This document shows, piece after piece, positions 10,312-21,406 of a stretch of 64,000 nt of DNA. The DNA is from Zanthoxylum bungeanum (taxonomy: Eukaryota > Streptophyta > Magnoliopsida > Sapindales > Rutaceae). The stretch lies in assembly GCA_019454045.1 (NCBI GenBank), contig SKCR01033668.1, positions 1-64,000 on the forward strand, written 5' to 3'. The notes under the pieces are model-generated. The model searched no databases and was not told the origin of the DNA. It saw only the letters and a program-made list of their open reading frames with translations. Numbering within the stretch: position 1 is the stretch's first letter; each line of letters begins with the position of its first letter. The translations under genes were made by a program, and so were the position numbers.

Positions 10312-11715
10312 GACATCGTGACTATATTTAAATATATTAGGGTAAACTAATTATTTTTGTTAATTTTTATATTTTCAAAAATGATCTAAAATAATTTCGC
10401 TTTAAATATAGCAGTTGAAAAATATAGAATAATGAAGTAGACTTCTACGAAAATAAATATACAACATACACCTTTGTAATTTTATAATACAAAAATTAAT
10501 TGAGTAGTTGGTTCAAATTCTAAAGACTATATATTACGATTTTTTTAATCAAGGGTCGTGGCATAAATATATTTTCTAAAGACTATATATTAAGACCTTT
10601 TTAATCTAGGGTCATGGCATAAATATATTTTCTTCAGTTCACAATAATTTTCTTTTCGATTTTTTTAATTATTTTTTGTAAAAAGTCAAGATGGATTTGT
10701 TAGATATGTATATATCCAATAGGAAAGCTCCTTCAAAACAAACTAATAAATGATTAAATAAATAAATAAGAGGTGATGAGGAGAAATGAGAGTTCAAGAA
10801 AAATGAAATTTAAATGTTATTTTGTTCAGAAAATGACATTGAATATATTCTAAATAGTACAAAAATTTCACTTGTGTAGGAGTATCTAATCCAGTCAATA
10901 AAAACTAATTAGACCTCTTTCTTTTTAAAGGAAAATCTAAGTATTTTCTTCATATATTACACTCAAACTCTAAATTAAACGAAATTAAGGAATCCATTTG
11001 CATCATAATATAAAACCTTCCAAATTTCGGTCCCAATCGTCACCCCAATAATTACATAGGTGAGCGCTGCAAGTTGAAGAGATATTAGGATTTCAAATAT
11101 TTACAAATAAATAACTTTGAATATTAAGGGAAATATAAACAAACATTTTTTTAATAAAACTCTAAACCCATTATACTACTCTAAGGCTAAGATGTTTCGC
11201 ACTTTAAATAATCAATGGTACGGCGGAATCAATATGAGATTTAGAATGAAGAAATTACAAATATTAGGAGGTCAAATAAATATAATTAAATCGAGAGGCC
11301 AAAAAAGTAAAATAATAATATTAATAATAATAATAATATTAGTATTATTATTATTATTATTTAATTAATTAATTAATTTCAATTAGAACTCTGTAATTTC
11401 TACCATCACTTTTATTAAATTAACTTGTTTGCTTTTGATTAGGGGTGGAGCCTCTTGAGTATGTAAGGAAATTGAAATTCAGAAAGAGAAAAATGTAACA
11501 TAGCAACATAACTTTTATGAAATCTAAAATTACAAGATGTTATTGCTTACAATAAACGGTACAATGAAAATGAGTGCTTTTACAAATGGATTTAAAATTT
11601 CCAATCCTTTTATTCACAAAACATTGGTACAGAAAAAAAAATCAGAAAGAGAACAACGTATGAACTTGCTTATTTTTAAAAAAATTCAAATATGTTTCAA
11701 TAGAAGATTGTATAT
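10312..11715. other. Host duplication unit 1: spacer 3' of extensin
   Basis: AT-rich sequence without genes, homologous to 19257-19688 plus 28108-28914 (unit 2), and its left part to 31966-32446 (unit 3). It holds a microsatellite absent from unit 2 (about 11308-11384) and the unoccupied target of the unit 2 hAT insertion, near 10879. Frames of 60-83 codons in it are not supported as genes. Confidence 0.8.
11308..11384. repeat. AT-rich trinucleotide microsatellite
   Basis: Runs of aat/att and then aatt units. The homologous point in unit 2 (about 28555-28575) lacks the run, so it expanded after the duplication or was lost from unit 2. Confidence 0.85.
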
Positions 11716-12958
11716 TTAGTAGCCTTTAGGAGGTGGTGGAGGGGACTTGTAGTAATATGGTGGGGGTGGAGATGAAGAGGGAGGAGGTGGAGATTTATAA
11801 TAATAAGGAGGTGGTGGTGATGGAGACGGAGGTGGTGGGGACTTATAGTAGTATGGGGGGGGGTGGAGATGGAGATGGAGGAGGTGGAGATTTATAATAG
11901 TAGGGAGGTGGTGGTGGTGGTGATGGTGAGGAGGTGGAGGAGACTTGTAGTAATATGGTGGTGGTGGAGATGGAGAGGGAGGAGGGGGTGATTTATAGTA
12001 ATAAGGAGGTGGTGGTGATGGTGAAGGAGGTGGAGGAGACTTGTAGTAGTATGGTGGCGGTGGAGATGGAGAGGGAGGAGGGGGCGATTTATAGTAATAT
12101 GGTGGCGGTGGTGGAGATTTTTCCGGAGGTGGGTGGTGACTTGTAATAGTAAGGCGGTGGGGGAGAATGCATTGCGGTGTGGTGGTGGTGACTTGTAGTA
12201 GTATGGGGGTGGAGGAGACTTCTTTGGGGGTGGTGGAGAGTGATAATAGTAAGGTGGTGGAGGAGACTTCTTCGGCGGTGGCGGATGATTTATAGTAGTA
12301 AGGGGGTGGAGGAGACTTCTTTGGTGGGGAGGAGACAAGTAATAATAAGGTGGTGGTGGAGACTTTTTTGGTGGTGGTGGTGATTTGTAGTAGTAAGGTG
12401 GTGGAGGTGACTTCTTTGGCGGTGGTGGCGGTGTGATTTATAGTAATAAGGGGGTGGAGGAGACTTCTTTGGTGGTGGAGGAGAATGGTAATAGTAAGGG
12501 GGTGGAGGAGACTTCTTTGGCGGCGGCGGTGAATTATAGTAATAAGGGGGTGGAGGAGACTTCTTTGGCGGTGGTGGTGATTTATAGTAGTAAGGTGGAG
12601 GTGGGGATTTTTTGGTGGTGGTGGAGACTTGTAATAATAAGGAGGTGGGGGAGACTTCTTAGGCGGGGTGGTGGGGACAAATAATAGTAAGGCGGTGGAG
12701 GAGACGTTTTTGGTGGTGGTGGAGATTTATAATAGTAAGTGGGGAGGAGGTGAATTTTTAGGGCGGTGGTGGTGACTTATAATAATAAGGTGGCGGTGGA
12801 GAATATTCCGGCGGCGGCGGTGACTTGTAATAGTAAGGTGGGGGTGGTGGGTGGAGAGCATAAATGTAAGGCTCATGAGCAGCCGTAGTGGCTATGAGCA
12901 AAAATGCCAATGAAGAAACCCATAGAGGCCATTGCCTCGGCTCTCCCGAGGCTCCCAT
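11716..12958 (-). pseudogene. Extensin copy 1, broken by many indels
   Basis: The start codon is at 12958 and the first 34 residues match extensin copy 2, including the signal peptide (MGASGEPRQWPLW...) and the start of the SPPPP/YYYK repeats. The frame breaks near 12762, where one extra G is present relative to copy 2, and again repeatedly: Pro-Tyr repeats appear in different frames at different places (11892-12338, for example). The end corresponds to the copy 2 ending PPPPKGY-stop at 11716-11718. Most lesions are one- or few-base indels in G-runs of the plus strand, such as the long G-run near 11860. Family role: extensins are secreted, hydroxylated glycoproteins cross-linked through Tyr into the cell wall. 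This copy cannot make a normal one unless the indels are assembly errors. Confidence 0.85.
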
Positions 12959-13712
12959 TTCTTACAATTGTGTGTTTGTGACTTGATGTTAAAACAATAC
13001 TTGCTGCCCCTATTTATACTAATCTTCCTAATCATTGGTGACATGGGTATATTAATTTAATGAACATAACAGCCTGTTTTAAAGCCATAAAAAATAGTCA
13101 CCAAATCTTCTTACACTTCATATTTGTGTTTTTCAACTATTTGCTTTGATGGTTTCCCACTAAGCACCCCATTTTTGATCATGTACGGCCATTTTGAAGT
13201 CAAAAGGAGTTGTTAAATTTGCTTTGGGAAATTATCATTTTTCCACGAGTAAATGATAAATTTTGATTTTGTTTTATTTTCTATTGGTAATTTAAAATTA
13301 TTCACTTTTCCACTTTATAAATTTGAAAAATTACACTTTCATCTCATAAAAATGGAAAAGTTAACACATTTGATATTTCATGTTGAAAAAAAAATAATTT
13401 CAAATTTTTCATGATAAATAATACTTACACTATTTATCAGGTAGAAAAATAATATTTTCTCATTTGTTTATTCGACATCACTTTTTTATTATCATGAAAG
13501 CACCTTCCAAACCAATAGGTCCCAAATGTCAGAAATTGGAAGCGTGTGAGGATGATAAAACGAATAGGTCCCATTTGTTCATTATTAATTTATTTATCTG
13601 CAAATGGGTAATATATCGTATTTGATTATATTGTGTTTGGTACCAAGTTTGCATTAAAATTGTTCATTAAAGACCAGTCAACTTGGCGGTGATACAAGTA
13701 AATTTAATGATT
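12959..13712 (-). promoter_or_regulatory. Upstream region of extensin copy 1
   Basis: Matches the region upstream of copy 2 but retains about 250 bp (13137-13389) missing there. A TATA box sits at 13011-13018 (minus strand TATAAATA), about 53 bp before the ATG, implying a short 5' leader. The rest is AT-rich without a confident motif. Confidence 0.6.
13011..13018 (-). promoter_or_regulatory. TATA box, extensin copy 1
   Basis: TATAAATA on the minus strand, 53 bp upstream of the start codon, conserved at 30278-30285 in copy 2. Confidence 0.7.
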
Positions 13713-13884
13713 TTTTTTTTTTTTTGGAATATCAGAAAACCCTACATCATTCAATTAATGTATGGGTAAATCGATGCTCTCACAAACTCTTATAATGGTA
13801 CTATCCAGGATTTGAACCTGTTATCTTGAAGATAAGGTTTCAAGCTCAATCCGTTAGGCTGCATCCCTTGGTCCCAGAAAGGCC
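13713..13884 (-). mobile_element. tRNA-derived SINE
   Basis: On the minus strand it begins with a tRNA-like head, has an A-box-like gcctaacggattgagc, a good B box GGTTCAAATCC (13808-13818), and ends in an A-run (plus-strand T-run at 13711-13725). The direct repeat aatgatt flanks it (about 13706-13712 and 13885-13891). It is too long and unstructured to be a tRNA gene. A version lacking the promoter boxes is at about 30722-30833 in unit 2. Confidence 0.75.
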
Positions 13885-13891
13885 AATGATT

Positions 13892-14403
13892 GCTAAATAA
13901 TATTATCAAAATGCAAAATTTGGAATTTGTTCATACATTACCCACCTGAATTATTATAAAAAAAAATTATTAATTTTCAACTTATAAAAATGTAAATTGA
14001 TACATTTTTTAAATTTATAGTGATAAAATAAAAAACATTATAATAATTTTAAACTTTCGCTATCTTTAAAATAGAAACAAAATAATTTTCCTTTTGTTTT
14101 GCTGACGCAGAATTTGCAATCAAATTGGATTAATTTCTTCTTGTTTATGATGCTAAGCTAATGGTTGTTAGACTGTGCCTTCAATCTTACAACTATGCCA
14201 TTTTAGTGTGTTTTTTTGGCACTTCACAATCGCGTTGTTGCTGTTTCTGAGTTGACAAAATCATTTTTCTGCTAGGTGGAGCATGAATATATTATGAATT
14301 TGGGTCAGTACTGAATTTATTTATACTTTTTCTGTGTAATTATAAAAATGAATTTTTATACTCGTCTAGTGTAATTATTATTAATGAATTTTTATACCGT
14401 CTA
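13892..14403. other. Host spacer at the right end of unit 1
   Basis: AT-rich, no gene seen, homologous to 30840-31345. It ends at GTCTA (14399-14403), the target duplicated by the copia insertion. Confidence 0.75.
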
Positions 14404-14749
14404 TGTAGAATCCAGCTTGATAGCAATCCTCAGAAGCAAAAAAACTTCTTTCGGTGGATCCAGCAAGTCTTCAGCATGAAATTAGGCATGGAGAATTTCT
14501 GCATTGATGAAGACACAAAACCTTTTGGTGATGCTCAAATCAAGGGTGAACAGTCACGCGTTTTGCCCTATAAATGAGGCCATGAGTGTGTAATGCATCC
14601 CAAAGTGTATAAGCTTCAAGTAGAAAGCTTGAGAGTGTGTGAGGTTTTTTGTGAGTTTCTTGTTGTAAACTTGTAGTGTTTATTCTTGTAGTAATAAATA
14701 CAATTTTTTTTCCTCAAATACACTCTAAAGTGATCGGTGAATCACAACA
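14404..14749 (+). repeat. 5' LTR of the RT-less copia element
   Basis: Begins TGTAGAATCC and ends ATCACAACA. A TATA-like tataaa at 14569-14574 could be the promoter. Confidence 0.9.
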
Positions 14750-14751
14750 AG

Positions 14752-14763
14752 TGGTATCAGAGC
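14752..14763 (+). other. Primer binding site, tRNA-iMet type
   Basis: TGGTATCAGAGC, two bases after the LTR end: the usual plant copia primer site. Confidence 0.9.
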
Positions 14764-15021
14764 TTTGGTTCTTCATTGGGATCGAAAAACCGAAGAACGG
14801 AGTTTGGTTCGGAAAATTCGAGTTCCGGAAAAGTTGTCAAAAATCATTTGAGGTACCATCAGCTAGTTCACGTCGAGACGAGCACGGTGGTATTTTCCGG
14901 CGACCGAACCGACGTCCACAGCATCGCACGCACCGCACGCACAGGCCGAGGGATCGTCACGCGCATCACTCGCAGACACGCTCGCGCGCGCGCTGAAGGT
15001 TGAAGACGATCCGCGTGGCCG

Positions 15022-15210
15022 CCACGTCAGCGCACGTCACGCCCAGTCAGCGCACAGTCAGCGCCTCAGTCAGCCGCCAGTCACCGTCAGTCAGCGCCAC
15101 GTCATCCGCCACGTCATCCGCCACGTCAGCGCCACGTCATCCGCCACGTCAGCGCACGTGTCCGCCACGTCAGCAAACGGTCCCACTTGCCACGTCAGCG
15201 CCACGTCAGC
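15022..15210. repeat. Minisatellite of GCCACGTCA words in the copia leader
   Basis: Ten ACGTCA cores, most inside GCCACGTCAGC or GCCACGTCATC, are packed into about 190 bp of the untranslated leader. These match the ACGT-core sequences bound by plant bZIP factors. The tract is far more GC-rich than its neighbours. Confidence 0.8.
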
Positions 15211-15456
15211 AGCCTGGTAAATTTCATTTAGCCCCCTGAAGTTTTGAAATTTACAGTTTTGCCCCAGAACTTTTAGGAATTTACAAATCAGCCCCTGTGT
15301 CGGATTTAGACCAAAGAAGTGTCTATTCCACCATTTTCGACCGTTCCGGACGCAACGGTGACCTCCGATTTGTGAAATTCAGACCCGATTTTAGTGTATT
15401 CCCATTTTAAACTTTAAAACTTAAAATGGAGATGAGGAGATTCTCATTCTGGTGCA

Positions 15457-17951
15457 ATGATTAAACTGGCTGCCACTAATTACTCCCTCTGGAGACCTCG
15501 GATGATAGATTTCTTGCATTGTAAAGATTTGTTTGATGTCATCGAGTTGAAGGGAGTGAAACCAGAGTCTGTTAAGGAGTATGACTGGAATAAACTCAAC
15601 AACAGAACTTTGGGTCAGATAAGGCAGTGGATCGGTCACAATGTCTTCCACCATGTAGCACAGGATTCAGATGCTTACAGGATGTGGATAAAGCTGGAAG
15701 ACATGTTCCAGGCCAAGACAGCTCGGAATAAAGCCCTGTTAATGAGGCGTTTGGTGAACCTGAAGCTACGGAGTGGAACTTCCGTTGCGGAACACACCAA
15801 CGAGTTCCAGAGCCTGGTGAACCAGTTGTCTGCAGTAGACATGCAGCTGGGAGATGAAGTACAAGCCCTCTTACTACTCAGTTCCCTTCCTGATAGCTGG
15901 GAGACATTGGTGGTTACTCTCAGCAATTCCGCTCCAGGAGGTAAAGTTACCATGCCTATGGTAAAAGATGCCCTGTCGAATGAGGAGTCCAGAGAGAAAA
16001 GATGTTGGCTCAGAACAGACAGAAGCCTTCGTCACAGAGACTCGAGGAAGACATCAAGGAAGAGACGGAGAGAGAGGCAGAAGCACAACCAGGGGTAGAT
16101 CCTCAGATGGAAGGAAGCCTACCTATAAGTGCTACCATTGTGGCATTGTAGGCCACCTAAAGAAGAATTGCCGAAAACTGCAACGAGAGCAGAGAGAAGG
16201 CAATCACCAGCCGAAGAATGACGAAGGAGAGACACTGGTCGTTGTCCAAGCAGATGTAGCAATATGCTCCATACAGGAAGAGACATGCCTTCACAACGCA
16301 ACCCAAGATGTTGAGTGGGTGGTAGATACTGCAGCATCCTACCACGTCACTCCTCACAGAGATTACTTCACAACCTACAAAGCGGGAGACTTTGGAGCAG
16401 TGAAGATGGGAAATATCAGTTCCTCTGGGATAGTAGGAATGGGTGATATTCAGTTGCGGACAAATGTCGGGTGTACATTGATCTTGAAGGATGTCCTGCA
16501 TGTTCCAGAACTTCGGCTGAATGTACTCTCGGGGATAGCTCTTGACAAACAGGGCTATGAAAATCACTTCAGAAATGGCACATGGAGAATGACGAAAGGT
16601 GTCATGGTTGTCGCCCGAGGACATGCTTGCGGCGCACTATACAAGACTCATGTGAAGATTTGTGCAGACAGCCTCAAAGTAGCTGAAAAAGAGGCTTCTC
16701 AAAATCTGTGGAACCAGAGACTCGGACACATGAGTGGGAGAGGGTTGTCTACCCTGAACAAGAAGGAGCTTACCAAGGATGCTGCACGAGGTCCTTGCAA
16801 CCACTACTCAATTGGTAAGCAACGCAGAGTCTCATTTGATTTCTCTTCAGAGAGAAGATCAGAGTTGCTCAGTCTGGTGCACTCTGATGTTTGTGGTCCC
16901 TTGGAGGTTGATTCATTGGGTGGTAACAAGTATTTTCTGACTTTCATGATGATGCTTCACGGAAAATCTGGGTGTATTTCCTCAAGACGAAGGATCAGGT
17001 CCTAGATCAGTTCAAGCTGTTCCACGCCATGGTAGAGCATGAAACAGGGAAGAAGCTGAAGTGCCTTCGCACAGACATGGAGGGCAAGTACAGTTCCAGA
17101 GAGTTCGAAGCCTACTGCTGGAGACACGGGATTCGACATGAGAGAACTGTTACACACACTCCACAACATAATGGTGTCGCTGCAAGTATGAACCGCACCA
17201 TTATGGAGAAAGTCAGAGGAATGATCAGTATGGCTAAGCTGCCAAAGCCATTCTGGGGAGAAGCTGTTCGTGCTGCCTGTTACCTGATCAACAGATCACC
17301 AACTGAACCGTTGAACTTGGAGATTCCGGAGAAAGTGTGGTCTGGTAAGAATCCCTCCTACACTCACCCTAGAGTATTCGGTTGTTTAGCCGTTGTATAT
17401 GTATCCAATGAGCTCAGGGAGAAGCTCGATGCAAGGACAACTCCATGTATATTCCTAGGCCATGGAGATGAAGAATTTGGATACAGACTATGGGATCCGA
17501 AGGTGAAGATGGTCATCAGAAGCCAGGAAGTAGAGTTTCTCGAAGACCAGACAATTGAAGACATTGAAATGCCCAGAATGTCTTCCAATTCCAGTGCCAA
17601 CAGAAATCCAGACCAGCACCAGCACAATTGGCCACAGATATGGTGCACGAGGAAATTCCAGAAGCAGAACCAGAGGAGGCAAATGAAGATGTTGAGCAGG
17701 GGAGAACACAGCCTGTTCCATCGAAGATTACAGAAGAAAGTGTTGAGCAGGGGGAGCCGCAACCCACTCCACTAGAAGCTACAAGATCATTCACAGAGAT
17801 GGATGATGACAGACCTCCTGAAACCAGTGGACCTCAGACAAGAAGATCTGAGCGAGGCAGGATTCCATCAACCAGATATCCGGGATCCGAATATATTCTG
17901 CTTACTGATGTGGGGGAGCCAGAGAGTTTCCCAAAGGCAAGAAGGCACTGA
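15457..17951 (+). pseudogene. Copia gag-protease-integrase remnant, no RT
   Basis: Gag reads from about 15457 to 15990, with the motif NYSLWRPRM near its start. The frame then shifts to a piece with a CCHC knuckle CYHCGIVGHLKKNC (16130-16171), a protease active site VVDTA (about 16318-16332), the usual DVLHVP motif, and the pre-integrase LWNQRLGHMS. A second shift near 16950 leads into the integrase core. Key residues are lost: the CxxC of the zinc site is CNHY, the usual DNGGE block reads DMEGK, and the catalytic Glu in the QNGVAE motif is replaced. A third shift occurs near 17600-17640. The last frame (17628-17951) ends after the integrase C-terminal tail, where reverse transcriptase should begin. 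Non-functional. Confidence 0.9.
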
Positions 17952-18300
17952 GGAACAAATGGGTGAAGAACATGCAGAAGATTACTGTGCAGAGACACAG
18001 TGGATTGTACTATGCAGAGACATAGCAGGAGAATACTGTACAGAGATGCAGTGAAGTGTGCTGTGCAGAGACACAGCCGACATGTCAACAAACGACGTGA
18101 TCGGGACAAGCTAGAGTTGTGCAGAGACATAACCGGGATAGCTGTCAGATGATACAGAGAACTACGATTGGCTTGATCCCAACTCAGGGTACGTAGGCAG
18201 TCATACAGATGCAGCCAGGGGAGGATCCTTTGGAGGATCCGGATTTGGATGATTGATGGTCGGCTCAGATTTTGGGCAAATCTTCACCGAGGGGGAGATT
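17952..18300 (+). other. 3' untranslated part of copia element with purine tract
   Basis: A short motif tgcagagacaya recurs about five times between 17980 and 18135. The purine tract (18289-18300, gagggggagatt) abuts the 3' LTR. No coding sequence seen. Confidence 0.7.
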
Positions 18301-18646
18301 TGTTGAATCCAGTTGATAGCAATCATCAGAAGCAACAAACTTCTTTCGGTGGATCAAGCAAGTCTTCAGCATGAAATTAGGCATGGAGAAATTCTGCATG
18401 AAGACACAAAAACTTTGGTGATTGCCTTAAACAAGGGTGAACAGTTCCACGCGTTTTGCCTATAAATTGAGGCCATTGCAGTGTGTTAATTGCATCCCAA
18501 AGTGTATAAGCTTCAAGTAGAAAGCTTGAGAGTGTGAGGTTTTTTGTGAGTTTCTTGTTGTAAACTTGTAGTGTTTATTCTTGTAGTAATAAATACAATT
18601 CGGTTTTTCCTCAAATACACTCTAAAGTGATCGGTGAATCACAACA
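18301..18646 (+). repeat. 3' LTR of the RT-less copia element
   Basis: Begins TGTTGAATCC, ends ATCACAACA, and is followed by GTCTA. TATA-like tataaa at 18461-18466. Confidence 0.9.
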
Positions 18647-18651
18647 GTCTA

Positions 18652-19680
18652 ACATGTATATTTGATTAATTGTTAGGTGTTCACAAATTTAGCTCGCAAC
18701 CAAAACCAATAGACTCAGTTTATGAGGATGAGGGTGAACATATATCATGGTACTATCAGCAAGCAGACAGGAGAGGTCAGGAACGACCCCAGAGTCTGAA
18801 GACTTTTGGAAAAACTAAAATTGACCGAAGAGGTTAGACTCTACAAGAGTAAATTATTCGAAATACCGTTTACCATGATGTTATTTTGGACAAAATCTTT
18901 TATCTGCTACGTGAGCATGAATATTATGAATTTGGAACAATACTAAATTATTTATAATAAAAGATCCATATGGCTTCAAATCAGCATTTAATTACATTTG
19001 TAACCTATTGTTATAATTCATCATAAAAAACCGACTTATAAAAAAAAATGATGCACAATAATTAATAAATTATCAGCTAATCACATACTTAACGAATGTG
19101 AGATAAATGGAATACCACATTACTTGTATTTAAACTTGCATTTATAAAATTGTTGTACCAATGGGAGAGACTTGCGTATATCATATGTAATATTCCCACA
19201 AGTGAAATCTTATTGCCAGAAGGAAATAATAATATTTTTTTTGCCTATTTTGAATAAGACATAATCGCTACCTTTAAATATAATAGGGTAAACTAATTAT
19301 TCGGTTAATTTTTATATTTTCAAAAATTATCTAAAATATTTTGTCTTTAAATATAGCAGTTGAAAAATATAGAATAATGAAGTAGACTTTTACGAAAATA
19401 AATATACAACGTAGACCTTTCTAATTTTATAATACAAAAATAATTGAGAGTGGTTTTCAAATTCTAAAGACTATATATTAAGATCTTTTTAATCAAGGGT
19501 CGTGGCATAAATATATTTTATTATATGAAAGCTCCTTCAAAACAAACTAAAATGTAAAAATATTAAATACATATATAAGAGGTGATGAGGAGAAATGAGA
19601 GTCCGAGAAAAATGAAATTTAAATGTTATTTTGTTCAGAAAATGACATTGAATGTATTGTAAATAGTACAAAAATTTCAC
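18652..19680. other. Host duplication unit 2: left spacer
   Basis: AT-rich and gene-free, homologous to 31355-32440 (unit 3); its right part also matches 10312 onward (unit 1). It ends at ttatgtag (19681-19688), the hAT target. Confidence 0.8.
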
Positions 19681-20055
19681 TTATGTAGAGTGGAACCGGA
19701 ACCAAACCGGTTAATTCCGGTTCGGTTCCGGTTCAAACCTTTTTTTTGTTATATAAAAAATTTGAAAATAATTTAAAATAAATTAGATTAATTTAATAAA
19801 TAAATAAAATTATTAAATTAAAGAGCTTGAACTTAAATTTTAAAAAATTTAAGTTGCCTACGTATCCTCCAGGGGTGAGAGGAATCAAAGCTCACGTAGT
19901 TCCATTACAATTTTAAGATATTTCCCCTTTGGAAATTTACAATTTTGTAATTATCAATCATCATTATCAGTTGATCATTCAGCTCCGGTTCCGCTTGCAC
20001 TTGTTGTTGCAGATGCATTATCGAACAAGTCTTCAAAATCATCGGGGGCTTCTTC

Positions 20056-21406
20056 TCATTGTCTCAGATTAGCTAGAGTCCAATCATCCACACAAGATGT
20101 TACTTCTAGAGTGCTTTGATGTAATGAAGATCGTCTAGCTTCCAATATATTGCCTCCCAAGCTGAAGGCTTGCTCAACCGCAAATGTGGAAATATGTGCT
20201 GCCAATATCTCTTTAGCAATAATTGATAAAACATGATATATATTTTGATGTCGGTTCCACCAATCAAGGATTTTAAAATTTTTACTAACTAAACTTTCAG
20301 TAAGAAACTCGAAATTTGTAGATAAATAATTATCTAATTCGGGGTTATTAGTTGTCGTTTCCCTAGCTTTTTTATTTCGTTGCAGTAACCAAAGATCCTC
20401 TACACTAAGTCTTCTTTGAATTACTGGTTCGCTACTACTAGATTCACCTAATGTTCCTAAGTTATATCTTACAATATAATCATTAAATAACTCAATTAAA
20501 TCATTTCTTAATCTAACTATTATTCTTGTAATATCAATTTCATTTAATATTCCTAAATAACCATAGTAAGCTTGTAAAGCACTATTCAAACCTTCTAATT
20601 TAAATTTAGGATAAAAAACAGCAGCAATAAGATAAAGTAAATGAATTTCTTTAAAATAATTCAACCATTTTACTTTCATAACAGTAATGGCTTCTAACAA
20701 AACAATATCATTAGGATCATTACTTTCAAGATGTTCATCGAGAGTACCAACAATATTCAAACTTTCAAAAAGAAATAAATGTGTTGTAGGATAATAAACT
20801 CCGCTAAAAATTAAAGTAGCATCATTAAAAAATTTAAAATTTCTAAATTTTTTTCACAAATATCCAATTGACTAGGAAAAGTGTGATATTTTGAACATGT
20901 TGAGAAAAAAACTACATAATGTATCTTTGTATTGTAATGCTTGATATAAAAGAAAATAAGTTGAATTCCAACGTGTTGGAACATCTCTTGAAAATTTAAT
21001 CGGTTTAATACCATTTATTTTACAATACTTGGTACATTCTCTCCTAAGTTGAGAATATGACCAAATACAATTAAGTGTCGTCTTAATAAGATCAATGAAA
21101 TGTGATAATTTTTGCAGACCATCTTGAACACAGAAGTTAAGGACATGACATGTGCAATGAATATGAAAAAACCGACCCCCTAAATTTGGTTGACATATTT
21201 CTTTTAAATCATTGATGGATGCAGTATTTGCAGATGCATTATCAAATCCAATTGTTAAAATTTTATCTACTAAACCATATACATCAAAAATTACTTTCTT
21301 CATTCTATAAATATTTGTGCAGTATGTTGGTCATCAAAAACTCTAAATGCAATAAGTCATTTTTGCATGGTAAATGATGCATCAATCCAATGACAAGTCA
21401 CATCCA
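20056..21406 (-). pseudogene. hAT transposase, central and C-terminal part
   Basis: The plus-strand sequence just left of 21407 decodes on the minus strand to a VTCHWID catalytic-core start. Next (21303-20872) comes the typical block with DNASANTASI, HIHCTCHVLN and DVPTRWNSTY. Two frameshifts (about 20890 and 20810) separate this from the last part (20760-20056), which ends with the hAT dimerisation region: a DWWNRHQN motif followed by EQAFSLGGNIL. A stop at about 20056 precedes a further acidic tail in the same frame. Resembles BED-finger RICESLEEPER-type transposases. Inactive. Confidence 0.85.

Larger units (their letters stand above)
14404..18646 (+). mobile_element. Ty1/copia element lacking reverse transcriptase
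   Basis: Two 346-bp LTRs (14404-14749 and 18301-18646) are flanked by a perfect GTCTA duplication (14399-14403, 18647-18651). A tRNA-iMet primer site TGGTATCAGAGC lies at 14752-14763 and a purine tract ending gggggagatt sits before 18301. The interior encodes gag, zinc knuckle, protease and integrase in that order, then stops; the reverse transcriptase and RNase H expected in a copia element are missing. The LTRs differ at a dozen or more places, so it is older than the Ogre-like element. It inserted after the extensin duplication, since the matching point near 31345 is empty. Confidence 0.92.

Noticed and set aside
13713..13884. A tRNA gene suggested by the B box
   Set aside because: No cloverleaf can be drawn from the flanking sequence, and the unit has an A-run tail and target repeats, so it is a SINE.
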